A stretch of 64,000 nucleotides of DNA from Drechslerella dactyloides (GCA_020064725.1 JAGTWJ010000002.1:2542001-2606000); one strand, 5' to 3'. Shown: positions 9,601 to 23,688, counted from the first letter of the stretch. Translations and numbers: made by a program. Notes: a model not told the origin generated them from the sequence alone.

Positions 9601-12184
9601 AGGGGTGTCCGACGGGCTTGGACGTTGGACGAGAAGCTAAACTGATGTCACGGCCAGCAATTCGACAGCATCCATGTCGACAGCAGGGCAGAGCCGAGTC
9701 CACCGGCTTCCAATGCCCTGGTAAATTAGAGCTAAGCTCCTGCACTGGAACGAGCATGCCCGTTGATGCTAAAAATTACCACAAGACTGTGGCACTCTCT
9801 AAAACCCCCCATCTTCGAAGCCTTCGCGCGAGCTCGAAGAGGCATGAAGATAACATCCGGCGAGCCGCAAAAACTATCGTCGCGCTCCCAACGGGTCCAT
9901 GTCAGTACTTCGTACTGGATAGAACAAGTCCTAGGGATCGAGGCCGAGCTATGCCTTCTGTCTGACCGCCAGCGCCCCCGCCCCACTCTGTGATCCCATT
10001 GCTAGTACCGCCTCCATCCCGACATCGTTGATGAAGTGTAACATGCAGCGCACCGGCTGGTTTGCCTGCTCCGGCTAAAACAGAAACACCTATCGCGGCC
10101 TGGTTCGGTTTTGTGGATTCGCTCGTATTCCAGAGCTAGAATGATACCATTCGCACGAATCAACGGACTTGTTCGGTCACTGATTACGTGCGCGGACGTG
10201 CGTGAGCAGCGAGCTATTCCTTTCGTACGGTCCGATGCAAGATTGCCTAGGCTAACGGATGTCTCAACTTGTCGAATTTGCTCGCGCCAGTCGCTGACCT
10301 GCCCCAGGTCGCCTTTTCGCCGTTGATTGAAAAAGTCAGAGCTTCACGATACTACGTTGATGTCTGTAAAACGTGCAGGGTAGTCCGTTTCCAAAACCAC
10401 GATGGGTCTGTGTGTCTGCACATCCAGGTAAGAAACGAAATAAGAAAAGAAGCCGGAAGACTTGGGAAAAAGAAAAGGCACCGAATCCGCATGATACGAT
10501 ACCTATGGCGATGCGAAGCTACCCGGGAATCCAGGCAGTCGAGCACGAGGATGGCAGTACCTCATGCCAGAACCTTCGCTAGAGGTACCTGACTGTTGCG
10601 TCTTCCGGCTCCGCATGCCCCTGCTGCCATCGCCAGAAATTTTTACGCTGCTTTTCGAGGAAAATAAGCAACGTTTTACCATGTTAAAATTCAACATGGA
10701 GGTGCGGTCCATGCATGCAGGCCATTCGCACCCCTTCCTCCATTGTTCTACAGCTTACTGTGTATGCTTCCTGCTTCATGGAGTCGTCCGGTACGTGTTT
10801 TTTGTTTTTTTCCTTCCATGGTTTTCTGATATCATAATCCGTCCAACGGGGCTTTGTCAACACCACACTAGCATTAAGCTCGTTTGTGGTAAGCTGTCTC
10901 GAAAAACCCACCAGGCATACGGCAGCCGGCCCCTGTCGATTCTGAAAACTGTTCCTGCGCGGCGCAAGCGCAATGGCCGGTTATCAGGGTTTCGAGGTGC
11001 CTCCAGAGCGGAGGGCGGCGTTCCAAGTGCCCAAAAAAGATCGTCATGCTGGGTCATATCAGTAAACGGGTGTCATGGAGCTTAGATTGCATTGGCTGTA
11101 CATGAATGTACCGTACACACACACACACCACATACATGACATCCAACCTACATGTCGAGGGCAAAAGACAAAGGGGAAAAAGAAAAGAAAGAGAATCAAA
11201 GGGCGCCGCATGCGCATGCGCTTGGCTTCGCTGAGGACGTGCATACAATCCGTGTAGGCTGCGCGATTCTCACAAGCTTTAAGAACTCGACTCGAGGAGA
11301 AGACCGAGGAATATTAGAAGCTCGCAAGATCCTCATATATAACACGAGATGCTATTTACTTCTACCAGGTTCTAATTCACGATCATATGAGATCATATCT
11401 GCCTCTCAGCTCGAACGTTTTTTGGAATCTTCTCTTTCGTTCATGCAACATTTGCAAATCATCGAGTTTGGGATATATCAGCATCCGGATACGCACGTCC
11501 GTTCGCTTCGCTCAAACAGCCCAACAGCTGCAAGCTGAAGCAATCGAATTTTGATCACGCATCATCTCATTATACAGGCGCCTAGGCTTCCAGTCGAAAA
11601 ATCAATTCCGTACCTCGTTCCCGTCGCATGTACGTGGGGGAAAAAGCTGGTATCCGATCAGAGACAATTAGCCTTACCATACTAGCTTCGATCTATCGCG
11701 CATCTCTCAAGCTCGAGCCCCCAGCAGCTTAGCCGTCCAGCGTAGCCGGTACCACACATACCACATCTCGTTATATTATACAACTACGCATTTTTTTACT
11801 ATCCTTTTTTTCTTCTTTTCCCTTAATTACATGAGCGGACACGGACGAGCATCCACATTACCATTACAGACACACGCTTTCACAAATTTAACACACCGCG
11901 CTATCTCCGTTTTATTTTTCTCGCTACCGTGCTCTTTGTTATATTTGATTACTATCGCTATCGGACAGCGTTGAACAGTCTTACATAAGGCATTCTTCCA
12001 ATTCGCCTTGCCATTGACCAGACCCACGAATCCAGACAAATAGCTGAATTAAAAATCAACTCCTTTTGGAGTCAGAAGAGTTCCGTTCTCCAGCGCTTGC
12101 TGCCTCGAGAGCTACAGCTAGGCCAGCCAGCGAGCTAGAAAAGCAGCCGCACAGCTGCCATAAGCTCTGAAAGAAAAGCAATCT
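6635..12184. other. Long gene-poor stretch
   Basis: About 5.5 kb with only short overlapping frames on both strands. The most protein-like piece is 7329-7610, listed separately. A pyrimidine-rich run at about 11790-11825 (CTATCC, T-runs, TTCTTCTTTTCCC) lies about 370 bp ahead of the bZIP start and is a plausible transcription-start region for that gene. A frame at 10564-11085 (173 codons) has composition I judge to be noise. Confidence 0.45.
7329..7610 (+). CDS. Possible terminal exon or gene fragment
   Basis: After a possible CAG acceptor ending near 7328, the frame reads about 93 residues to TAA at 7608-7610. It starts with a DYFLTINYIVNERRQPRDYP-like stretch and continues Ala/Pro/Tyr-rich to DIFFCGQVQAFG. 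Three other frames, including the minus strand (7146-7622), are also open, so the evidence is compositional only. No upstream exon with a convincing donor was found. Confidence 0.22.
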   Translation, partial: STSRDYFLTINYIVNERRQPRDYPLAPALASTASGARQPGRGVLEFFYHDTAYMRCPYVQAAPAVYAHAAQPVPAANQHPMDIFFCGQVQAFG

Positions 12185-14551
12185 ATGGCAGAGATACCCG
12201 GTGACCGCCTCCGCCGTGGCCACCGCCGAGAATCCACGCCGTCAATGATAGACATGGAGCATTATGCAAGACCCAGTCATCATCACCCCACGTCGCGGCG
12301 CCGAGAGTCCACCATCAGCGAGCATGAAGTCGAGAGCTTCATCGTGGATCCTTTGGTCCAAAGCTGGGGCGACGAGCCGCACGCGGCGCACGCGGGAGGT
12401 AGCTTTACCTCCGCGAGCCATCATCGTGCCCTGACCGTGACGGGTCCACAGCTGCTCGATAGTAGTGCATATCTGGGCATGCTGACCGCAGAACCGCACG
12501 CGGACAGCAGCAGCAGTCAACTGTTCAGCTTCCATTCGGGGCTGGACGCTTACTCTGTCCCCTCCCCTGGTCATCAGTACGAATACCTAGGCGCGGGCGT
12601 AGGAGGAGGCATGTCTGACCGGTCCAATTTGCCATGGTTCTCGGCTCCTGCGTCGCCTGCCCACCCGTCCGCCGACTACTTTAGCAGTCTGGCTCGTATG
12701 CAGGATGCGGAGTTCAGTCACGGGGTTGCCCCTCAAGACTTCACCGACGTGTACCATCAGGGCGACCTAGATAACTACCCGCACCCCGGAGACATTTCTC
12801 GCCTCCATGGTCCTGCCTCGTCTGCGGGTATATCAAGGGGCCGGAAACGTTCCTCTGGATCGAGAAGAGGCGGCTTCGAAGGCGATTTCGTCGCAATGGA
12901 CATCGAGCGAGAAAAGATGGAGCAGTTCAACCAGGAGGATACTGAGAAGAAGCACCGTGGTCGTCCTCGACTGGACAACCGGGACGAAACCGCCGCTGAG
13001 GTGAGGCTCTGCCATCCGCCCTTCCCGCCGCACACACCCCTTCTCTTTCTTTTTATACAACAGTCTCAGAGAGAGAGGCTTTTATCAGGCCACGGCCAAT
13101 TGCTGGCCCGTTCCCTAAAGTTTATTAGCTAACCTTGTTTCTTGTGCGACCACAGAGACGCCGAACCCAGATTCGACTCGCCCAGCGGGCGTACCGCCAA
13201 CGCAAGGAGACGACGATAGCGTCGCTCAAGAACCGCGTGGAAGAGCTGGAGTCCACGATCGAGACCATGCTCAATACATTTTTCGAGATCCACGACTCTG
13301 CAATCGAGCACAAGGTCATCGAAGCCCACCCGCAGTTCGGCCGGACGCTGCGCAGCGCAACCGAGAGAATCCTCGCTCTGTCCAAAGAAATCGGCTCCTC
13401 AGCGGCCGCCGGCGACGAAGGAGAACACGACGGCGAGGAACAGCCCAAGGACGGCGGCAAGCAGCGAGGAGCTGACGAAGGTAAAATGCCAGACACACAC
13501 GGAGCCAAGTTATCGGTCAGATGCTGATCCAACGGCATGGCCAGCGACAGAGGAGGGCTTCTTCTCCGGACCGGCGGGCACGGTCCATCACGGCCCTTCT
13601 CGCTCGCGATCAACGGGCAGTCGAGAAAGCCAGACGAGTGTCGGAAACGTAACCCCAGCGGCGCCGGGGGACACCTTCAACCTAGCCAGAATCCGCGCCA
13701 GCATCCCCAGCCGCCTGCAGTCGCCGTCGCCCCACACGAGCAAGATCCTCCCGCCGAACGAAGAGCGCACGTTCGCGCAGCGCCTGCGCAGACTCGCCCT
13801 GGAATGGCGGTACTACCGCCTCGTGAACGGCAACCAGGACGTCACCCGCGAGAACCAGCCCGCGAACTTCTGCCTGCTGTTCGCGACCAAGGACGAGACG
13901 CTGGAGAGCCTGCGCCTGCTGCTCAGCGGCCGCGACCGCGAGCCGTACCAGCTGGCGAGATTCCCCATCAGCAACCTGGGCGGCTCCGGCCTGCACTACC
14001 GGGTCGAGCGGAACCTGAACGGAAGCCTTCGGGAGATCCGCGTTGGCTCTCGCGAGCAGGACCTCGCCAGCAAGACGGCGGACCATCTGCGGATCGCGCT
14101 GGTAAACCGCGGGTTCGGCGACAGAGCCGATGAGATCATCCCGCTCGTCGTCCGGCTCGAGGAGGAAGGCCTGCTGGATCCCGACGAGGTCGAGGCCGTG
14201 CTGGCGCTCCGCGGCATCCGGCTGACGACAACTTCCGCCTCCCCGACGTCGCCGATTCTCGTAAGCCGCAGCGAGCAGAGATACCAATTCCAGGATGCAT
14301 ACCCCGGCGGGCCAGCGGACACCAGTCCGCCGTACAATCTCCCGCCGGTGCTACTCCCGCAGGGCGGTGGCGAGGACGTGGTGATGGAGGGCGCGAGCGG
14401 CAGCAGCGGCAGCTACCGTCCGGCAGGGCGCCAGTACCAGGACTTTTCGCACAGCAAGGAGGTTAAAGTGGACATTTTGCTGCGAGGTGAGGAATTGCCC
14501 CAACCGATGGAGAGTATTCCGCGTTTGCTGACGATAGTGGCGATTCCGTAG
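12185..14551 (+). CDS. bZIP transcription factor
   Basis: Three exons: 12185-13000, 13156-13480 and 13551-14551. The introns are 155 and 70 bp (GTGAGG...CACAG and GTAAAA...GACAG; an acceptor 6 bp earlier is equally in phase). The predicted product is 713 residues. Residues 1-260 are disordered, His/Ser-rich. A GRPRLDNRDETAAE lead-in precedes the basic region, which starts at the exon 1/2 junction (RRRTQIRLAQRAYRQRKE) and is followed by a short leucine zipper (SLKNRVEELESTI). This is a common fungal bZIP pattern, DNA-binding in the nucleus. An acidic linker and then a folded C-terminal part (LRRLALEWRYYRLVNG onward) follow; I do not recognise the latter by name. The intron splits the basic region exactly, so the zipper depends on correct splicing. 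Target genes are unknown. Confidence 0.88.
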
Positions 14552-17500
14552 AACTGGTGCTGCGAGGCATCTGCACGGGGACGGGAATGGCGTTCCGGAA
14601 GGTCGACGTCGAGGCAGCTTTGACGCTGGCGGCGTCGTCGTGAGCGATGGAGTTTACCTCCTGCGCTTGTGACGCTCGCTCGCTGCCGGGATCGCAGTCG
14701 CGCGCGCTGCAACACCAATTTTAATCGGCAGTTGGAAGTCTCCGTTTTCGATTCTACTCGGTCAAAAACTATCACCACTCGACTACCCGCACGATTTTAC
14801 GACTTATTGAGATTCTCTCGCGTTGAATTTTGTTATTTTTGCATTGCTTGCGTTCGGTATCGTTATCATCGTCAGTTTTTCTTCGATTCTTGTCATTCAT
14901 TAGCGACGCGCATAGAACCACGCATGGGACGACATTCAACATCACGGGCGCATTTACAATTTCTTATTATTCTTACGCTTACGACTATACGAAAGCATCG
15001 CTTTTAGAGGTTTTTAATTTCAGGCTCTTGCATAGCGTCGACTGCGGCATTCCACGATATCTTCGTACCAATCTTTCTGCTATACATATTGCATCTTCCA
15101 ATATCCTGTCTACGGCCCACTCATCAGCAGTTTTTCAGCCTCGTGTATCCGTTATCAAAATTCCCATGTATTCGTTGCAAGCGATTTGCATTTCCTTTAC
15201 ATTTCATTTCATACTTTCCTTCACCTATAATTTCTATTGATTATCTATTTCCTTATTTTTGTTCCACATAGCATATATATTCACTTGAACGTGGTCTCGC
15301 AGCGCTTGAACGCACATCGAGTTCATGTATAAAGTCTTATCGAAGCAATACCAGCATTTGCCTATACCCTTAAGTTACGGAATTCGCATTGCAAATCCAG
15401 TATCGATCTCAAAGAGGTGTATTGAATTCAGACGCAACGCGATGTTTGCACGGTTGATTCAACAGACGCTATCTCCGCGTCCATCCTGCATGTATCTACA
15501 AGCATATCGATAACGATAGTGCCAATCGATACCAGAGACATACGTATCGGGCCAAGTCCATCCGCTGATTCGCTGGCATTCATTCCAAATATCCATCTTG
15601 CCGATGCACAAGCATTCTGTGAAAACCAAAACCATCAATCCTTTCAAAACTCATGATCATGATCAACCGATGATATCAGAAGTTCGCACCTGTATACACA
15701 AGTAGTACATGTACCACCCTACTTTCAGGCACCGACACAAATTTTTCAACCAACCATTCTGCATCCGTCAATCGGCATTCCAATGCACGCCACCATCGAT
15801 CGGCCCGTTCGACGTCGACGCCGACGCCGCGCGATTTAGTCATTTGCAAAAGTTAAATCTGTCGACGCCATTAGTTGCTGGGCTTATGCATGCGGCGGAC
15901 GAACGCCCGCATCGACTCGTCTACACTCGCCAAAGGTGGTAATCACCCGTCCGATAACCTGGTTCGTATGTTATTTTTCTTGAATCCTGATTTTCTCCCA
16001 CACAGGCTCGATCGGGATGTTATCCAGCCGTGCGGCTGTATACGTTCAGGACACCGGCATAGTTCGTTCATACGATTTTTTTTTTCTCGCAAAGTTCAGC
16101 CCAGCCAGTACCGGTGTAATCTGGTTGTTTCTGGAAATATTAAGATTGAGAAAATACGGCGTCGCAACGTCATCGTGGTGTGAGCTTGCATTGGTGTCTT
16201 AAGATTATGCGGTAGGGGCTCACGTCGGTTGCTGACTGTGCGACGGGACGAGATTGGTAATGCTAGACATCTCGCTCGGGACATGACTTCGGCTCCCTCT
16301 CGCTCAGAATTTAAATTTTTGATAACAAACTTTCATTATGCGTATTTCTTGGTATAAGGCAGACTGGTCGATGGGCGGATGACTCCGAGACTGGTTGCGT
16401 ACGCATGTCAATGGCTCGATGTTCTCGAAGCGCCTTAACCAGACGTAGCCTTGATGACATGACACAGATTGTTGGTGAGACTCATTTCACCATCGACGAG
16501 TGTGGAACGGAAGTCGAAAAATTTGAAATGTGCGGCTGGAGGCAGCCACGTTGGTGCGGTCCGTGCAGCTGGGCGCCACCAATTGCACCAACAGTGACAT
16601 TTGCAGTGGCGCCCAATTGAAATTCGGCGTTGCCGACGCGCCGACAAATTGGATCACGCCAATGTGCTACTCTCTTCTCTCGTTACCGTAGCTTACATAA
16701 GTTTGGGGGCATCGCGTCAGGATTCGATGCTTATGTACAGATAGCGTATAAGCTTATATAATCTCACGAAACAGTTAGATCGTTGGTGAATACATTAATG
16801 GGCTTTTCCATGCACGCGATATTAATATTTGAAATCACCGCGAGGTTGACTCCGGCATCAATTTTCCGTGTGACGTCGGCTGTCGGTATCTTGGGTTGAT
16901 TGAACACCAGCTCATGATGAGTGCATACATACTAATGGGTGCGGAATGTAAATCATTCGTTAATTCAGCTTATAGCTCGAAGACCGATATCGCATATCAT
17001 TGCATTGCATGGTAAGACCTACAGGAGGATCCAGACTGCCAGTCCTAGCGGTTTACGAGACAAGATCCACGTCCGTTCGCTTGAAGTCAATGTGAATCCG
17101 AAATTGCGAAGATGCGGCTGGATTACACAGTAATATAGCAATACGAGATCTCGAGCGAGCGAACGGGTAGATCCATCCTCGGCTGGATCCTACGCCCGTC
17201 CGTCGCGAGAATTGTGCATGCATCGAACGCGAGTAAGCTTATGCCTCTCATATCATCCGACTTGTCTCATAAACCAGAAGCCCGGCGGCTGAATTGGAAT
17301 CGAACAAAACATGCTTCGTATACACAGCGGATAGGTCTCTATAGACTCAAGTATATAAAAGCGGGCCGGATCCTGTTCGAATATCCACTGTAAGCAGTCT
17401 ACATGTCGACGCGCGTAGACTCGCACCCCATCCGTCGTCGTCATCGACGAGGGTTGACTGTTTTGTTCCAGTTTAGCTAAGTAACTTCTTAGCGAGCTTC

Positions 17501-18286
17501 GCCAACATGCCGCTGATCGATACCTACATATACCTAGTCTACGCAGCACACATTATAACTACCAGAATTTAGTATAATATGGACATGTCTCGCCGACGAC
17601 GGGCATACTGCTACTTACGGTGATACAGACTTATATCTGACATATACGTGTCTAGACTCGACTCTGGACCGCGGTCGACGAAGGGTGGTACTTAACTCCA
17701 AATCTACTAGGTACATATAGTGCGTAAGGCCGCGAAGGTGGACGGATGGGGGGGGGTTCGAGACATGACAGACAGGCCAGGGGAGGTGCAGTGTGGTCAC
17801 AGGGTCCCGGCGAAGTCGAGGCTTATCGCGCCGCGCCTCATTGCATTGCGAGGGGTGCCTACGCGAATGCAGCATCGACCGCCGAACCTGCCGTTTTGAT
17901 GCTGGCTCGTCGATACCTATTCGCTCTCTTTCACCTCTCTTAATATCTTACTTTCATGTGTATCTTGCAGCGGGCAATTGACTGCAGTACTGCACGTCCG
18001 TCCAAGCGTACAGGCGAGAGAGCGAAAGCAGGAATCTACGGTGCAGGTGATGGACTTTGCATGTCTGTGGCGAATCAAGTTGCAACCTGCGGCTGAACTC
18101 GGTTTCGTTTCATTCGGTCGCTCTACAATCTGCGCTGCGCTCTCTCGCTCGGATGTAAGATTCGATCCCCATCCCATCCATGGACGGGTGCTCTGCCGGC
18201 GCGCACGGCGGAGGCTGGCTGGCCACGAGGGGATCGTTAAGTTTGACAAGTTATAACATGCTCCACATTAATTCTCCTGAGACTCT

Positions 18287-18326
18287 TGCCTGCCTGCCTG
18301 CCTGCCTGCCTGCCTGCTTGCCTGCC
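18287..18326 (+). repeat. (TGCC)n microsatellite
   Basis: About ten tandem TGCC units with one TGCT interruption, followed by GGTC repeats. Confidence 0.9.
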
Positions 18327-18792
18327 GGTCGGTCGGCCATCGCGTGATAGTGATGGTATTGGTGATAACGTAGGGATCATTGCTATAATAGCAGGGTCCG
18401 CTATAGCTGGACTAAGCTCACAAACTAAACTTTACTTGTAACGATGCTTCCCCTGAACGGACTTGCACATACATAAACTCACTCCAGCATATCCACCGAT
18501 TGAGAGGCAAATTGAAGATGTTCGAATATATCGGTGGCTGGATGGCTTCCACTCTCTCTTCAGACCGTCGCGTGATCAGTATGTAAAGTCGGTTAGCAGT
18601 AAGTGGTTTTCTGCTCGATGACGCGGGTTTTTTAAATTGCCGGTTGCGTCTGCATGCGCCTGCTGCTGCTGCTGCAGTTATGCGGTTAACGAAACGTATC
18701 TGGTCGAGATCAGATTTGCAGCACCCAAAGCAATGCATCTGAGCTCGGCTGACTAACGTAGCCAACTGGGCGAGCTAGTGCACGTTCCAATG

Positions 18793-18830
18793 CGATATGA
18801 TACGATACGACATGATACGATACGATACAA
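18793..18830 (+). repeat. (GATAC)n imperfect tandem repeat
   Basis: Pentamer GATAC/GATAT/CATGATAC units repeated about seven times with small variations. Confidence 0.75.
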
Positions 18831-21726
18831 GTATACAGCTAGCTATCTGGCTGGCGGTCTAGTGCTGTATATAGTCGACTTGGCAGGTCAGGCAGGCAGT
18901 GGGAGCTGGCTAGCTCGCTTCGATATCCAGCGCTTCTCACGATCGATCGGTAGCTTGGACGAGCGCCGCTCCAAGCTTTAACATCACGTATGTCTGCAGC
19001 TAGTGTGTATGCTACTTGGTAGCTTGCATGGTCTATCGTGGTGTAGATGTGGTGAAGGGATTGGATTGGCTGGAAGATAGCTAGCGCAATGTCCGTCCGT
19101 CCGTCCGTCGAGCATCAATTAAATTAATTTAAATTACACGGCCGACTAGCTCTCTCTAGCTATCACTCTCTAGCTATCGAGCTATCGAGCGAGGGCGATG
19201 ACGAATGGGCTTGACACAGGGTCTGGTTTAGTTCGTCTCGTCCGGTCTTCCTAGTAGCTAGCATGCTAGCAGAGAGCTTGCGAGCGGCCACATGATACAC
19301 CTATCGTGCGACGAAAGCTCGAGCTCGAGCTCCCTCAGATCGATACATTACCTACGAATACCTGCGATCGGGAGCGACCGTTCGCGCGTCCGTCCGGTAG
19401 TGCTATAGGTATGGTGAACGAGCAGGCAGTACACACACGTCTCGTTTCGGCAGCTCGAGGCCGAGAACCCTCTCAAAAGCTGCATGCGCGCATAGATGCA
19501 AGCAAGGGGGATCCATCCATATCATCCACAGCTCTCCGTCGTACGGACAGACAAGCTCCATGGCAGGGCAACCAACCTGCGACGAGGACTAGCAGGTAGG
19601 GCTCCACACTGGTACTGTCGCCGTCTGATTGGGCTGCATCATAGGGCCCTGCAATCGATCCACCAATCCACTCACCTGGTGGCGCCAGTGCCTGTTGGTT
19701 GTGCGCACGCACGCCTGTGCGCGAGAGAACTGGAGTCGACCGGATCCGACAGTTTCAAACGAGCTTGATTTTTTTCCATACGTTAGTGCGGTCAAGCTCC
19801 CCACTCGCAGCACGCGACCGTCTCTTTGCCCTTTCAATATTAGTAGATATGGCTTCCATAATACAGCTATAGTACAGCATCTATTGTATATTGAGTGGAG
19901 TGGGTATGGAAAGAAAGAGTGGTGAAGTGCAGCGCTGCCAATCGTGGCGGACGGTCGGAGAGAGCTGCTCCTTTGATCGATCTCTTCACATGGGGTTGGC
20001 GAATCGAATGGATGGGACGTCCAGTCCGTCGTCTCGTGTATTGGCATTTCGTGCATGCATGCATGCGAGGCTGGGCTGCATCTCGATGGAGACTAACTAA
20101 CATGTGCTGTGGAGGTGTGCGTAGTATATGTATGTACGGCAATGCAGTGTGAGGTGTGTCGAGGTGTAAGGCTTTCAGCTGTCAGCGGCGCCAATTTTCG
20201 ACGTACAGTACGTATTAATGTCCATCGCGCATTGGCATTGAACTGGATTGCAATTGTGCATCGACAGCAGGATGGGAAAGAAGTGTCGTACAGAATACGT
20301 ATTGATATCAATACTAGTACACTTCGTAGTTTACTAGAGTATACGGACTGGAGCTGCATTCCATCCACCTATATACGGGAGCTGCTAGTCGCTTTGGAGC
20401 TTGAGCTCGAGCTATCGATCGAACTGACGGACTGCTGGCAGCTGGCTGCCTGGAAGCAAATCTTTAACTTTCTCGAGAGAGCTGCGTTTAATTCTGACTG
20501 CCTGGCTGTCATAATATTGGAGTCTTGACTGTGCCTCCCTTTTTTTTTTTTGGATTCGGGAATTTTGATATCCACTCTGCGCGCATCTGCAGGTTACGCA
20601 CGTATTGGCTTGGAGGTTCCTGGCTGGGCGGCGCCGCACTTGAGAGTCTTTTAATTTTCACACTCGAGTGATATCTGCTGGGACGCGGTATTTACGTGCC
20701 TGGCCGGGAGCTGCCGTCAAGCTCCAATACACCTCGATTCCCTGCATTCGCTCGCTCTGTCATCCTTCTCTGCTTTCTCACGATATACCTGCCTACCGTT
20801 CAGGGGGCGATATTCTACTCGCAGCTGCGGTATAACCACGGACGGACATAATAGCCATATTCATATTCGCGTGGGCGGGTGCGCGACCGTCTTGAATATT
20901 TTAAACTTTCCCTTGCATATATTGTATTATCCATCCGGGTCGTATCCTCCATCTGCGCATTTGCCTGCGAACGAACGTGCCTGCGAGTATTACTTCAGCT
21001 CTCAGCATAACATTATATCGACCGGGCTGATTGCGCGTTATAGGACACAGCATCGGGCCATCGTTTCATCCGCACAAACCGCGACCCTTGCTTGACGACC
21101 AACGTTAACTCCATTCGATTCGCATTTCGCATTTCGTTCTATTTCCAGGTATAATACACCCTCTTTTTTGCCCGCGAGTGGCGATAACGTGATAGCGATT
21201 AGCTGGAACGCGGACAGAAGCGCATAACTGCGTTCCTTCTTTCGTTCGTTCTTTCTTTTGATTCTTTATTTATTTATCCATCCGGGACTGCTACGTACGT
21301 AAATACGTGCGACAGAGCGCCGTCGCATTGCAACAGGGCTGAGCTGGATCCCGACGGGCCAGACGAGCCAGTCAAACGCCGACGACGACGAAAGGATAGC
21401 GGACGGGCAGGGCAGGGAAGAGGGACCGGGTGGACGCAACTGGTCAAACAATCCCGCGAGGCCGTATCCTTTTGCATTATCTTGCGATTCGAGCTGTCGT
21501 TTCCTTCCGGGTTATTTTATTTTTATTCTTGTTCTATTCCATTTCGTAGAGGGATACCACCCAGACCGGCATCCGGTGATAGATTATTTTGTCTCGACGG
21601 TGGTCGCCGATTGTGCAGCGGAAGGTTGCACCCCGCATCAAATTTCGCGGTGCAGGCAGCCAGGCCAGCCAGGACAGGCCGCAGAATTCGAACAGCCGGG
21701 CAGCATCGCCCAGATCTCACCGATCG

Positions 21727-22010
21727 ATCTCTCTCTTCCTCTTCCCTCTCTCTCTCAGCTTCCATCTCTTCTCTCGACGTATCCTCTGCATTCCTTCTCA
21801 AACGCCCTCTCATCGCGCTGGTTTTTCCGCAAGGTTCGGTCGAAGAGAACACGGCGGCCAGCTCAGGACGGACGGCCAAAATTAACAGCTGGGCGCAAAA
21901 TTCCGAACAAACACCCGCCGGCTTGAAAGGACGGTCGACGTCGAACACCACACCCACACAAATACATTCAAACACACTCACATCGTCCCATCCAACCAAC
22001 CGGGCCAACC
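21727..22010 (+). promoter_or_regulatory. Candidate transcription-start region (pyrimidine tract, then CA-rich leader)
   Basis: A dense CTCTCTCTTCCTCTTCCC-type pyrimidine tract at 21727-21778 is followed by CA-rich leader-like DNA around 21945-22010 (repeated ACACAC/CAACC words). This arrangement is usual at fungal transcription starts. If it serves the gene at 24536, the 5' leader, probably spliced, would be about 2.7 kb. Confidence 0.35.
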
Positions 22011-23688
22011 GACCAACCATCATCCACCGCTGGCGATTCGATTCGCGATAGCTGCTGCTTCAATTGGCCCTTCCAGCCCCGACTTGCAGGATCCGACTAG
22101 CAGTTCTCGTCCTCGACCGACAGCCAGCCTTCGCAGCTAGTACCAGCACACAGCCGCCGCCGTCCGACTGCGTGAACTCGTTCAGCCTGTCCTCGGAGAC
22201 ACTATCAACAACGGTACCAACATCAACAACCGGGCTCCAGCTATCTGTTCTGTTCTATTCTTCTCCGGACGAGAAGAGAACCGGCTGGTGATATACATAA
22301 GTACTTAGTCACATACGCCTCAGCAGTGGCCACCCGTCCAAATTAAAGGAACACCCACCGCCGGAAGCCAGCGGTTACCGACGTCCGCCGACCGACCGGC
22401 CAAACAGCTCTCGCAATATCGCCAGTCCTATTTTTTGCTCCCTCTCCCCGTTTGATTAAATTACGTTAGCTCTGCCCGAAAGGCTGGTGTTCCATCAACC
22501 AGGAATACCACCCTCTCGAAACCGCCAAAAAAGGAATCCCACGGGCACAGAACCGGATTTTTTTTCCTTCTTCTTTCTTTCTTCTTTTTCCACTTCCGCT
22601 GCTGCTGAGCTCGGATTGGGCTTCCGTCGGAGCACTCAATACATACATCGGCAAGTGGCCCTCCTGCAGCAGAGCAGCGGGCCCAGAGATCAGGTCCGGT
22701 GAGCTAGCTAGCTGTCGTCCTGCCTGTCCAGCTGCCTGCTGTCGACGGTTTTGGGAATCGCCAGTTTCAACAGCTTAGCCGCCATTACGCACATTGTGCC
22801 CCGGATCCCCGTCACACGCCGTGCACCCACGACGAGAGAAATATAGTTCTCCCTCACACACAAAAAAATAAAATATCTCGCACCGAGATAATTATTTACT
22901 TACTAACCACTTCGTACACACGCCGCCGCCTGATTGTCATCGGATACGGCCTGTGACGAATTTGGAATCTTTGGCATCTGCAACGGGTGCGCTTCCGGCT
23001 TGCTATTGGTCGCTTTCGCCCGCCGGTGCACACCACCACCCCGGCCGTCGAAATCTCGCCAGGTTTGTGAATCTCTGTTTTGTCCCGATTTGTTGGTCCG
23101 TACATATTCCAAGTTTCTGCATTGCATGCATCTGTCTATTCTTTCTGGACACATGCAAACACAAGTCTCGGGGCCAGGCGCGATGCAAACAGCTCAGCTG
23201 TTGCTGTTGGCCCCCCCATACATGTACATGCACATCCATCGCCGCGCGAGGGGTCAGAAACATGTCGAGGCAAGGGTGCACGCCATCGTGGTGCCAGATT
23301 TACCCGCGATCGCGGACAGGCACCCGGGGCGCCCTTGAGGCCAGACCAGCGATCCGTCCTCTCGCCGGAACGCTATTTTTGAAACGGGTACCTGGAAACC
23401 GACCGTGGACGTCGGCCTGCCTCGCAGCCAGCGGCGGCGCGGTTTCGAAATATCTCCTACGCATGAGAGGAGAAGAACGGACAGCGTTCTCTCTTGTTCT
23501 ATTTCCATTCGGGCGTACCTGGTTTCGCCAGCGGCCGTCCGTCACCTGGCCGTCCGCTTGAGGATTTTTGCTTTGTCCCCGCCCCGCCTTTTCCCTCTCG
23601 CTCGCCTCTTGATTTAAAGCGAAATGGAAATGAGGGGGGCACTGTGCTCCGGTCTGGTGAAACACACCCGCCGCCTGCTGAGATGCCC

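Larger units (their letters stand above)
18200..20700. repeat. Region dense in short palindromic words
   Basis: By eye, CTAG, GCTAGC, AGCT, TCGATCGA and GCATGCATGC words recur far more often here than in flanking DNA. Examples: GCTAGCATGCTAGC near 19258, CTCGAGCTCGAGCTC near 19318, GCATGCATGCATGC near 20055 and GAGCTCGAGCTATCGATCGA near 20404. No coding frame is convincing. Confidence 0.5.

Noticed and set aside
10564..11085. 173-codon plus-strand frame
   Set aside because: Cys/Phe/His-rich random-like translation, no homologous feature seen.
21482..22051. 189-codon plus-strand frame
   Set aside because: It covers the pyrimidine/CA-rich leader region, overlaps several other frames and has composition explained by the tract itself.
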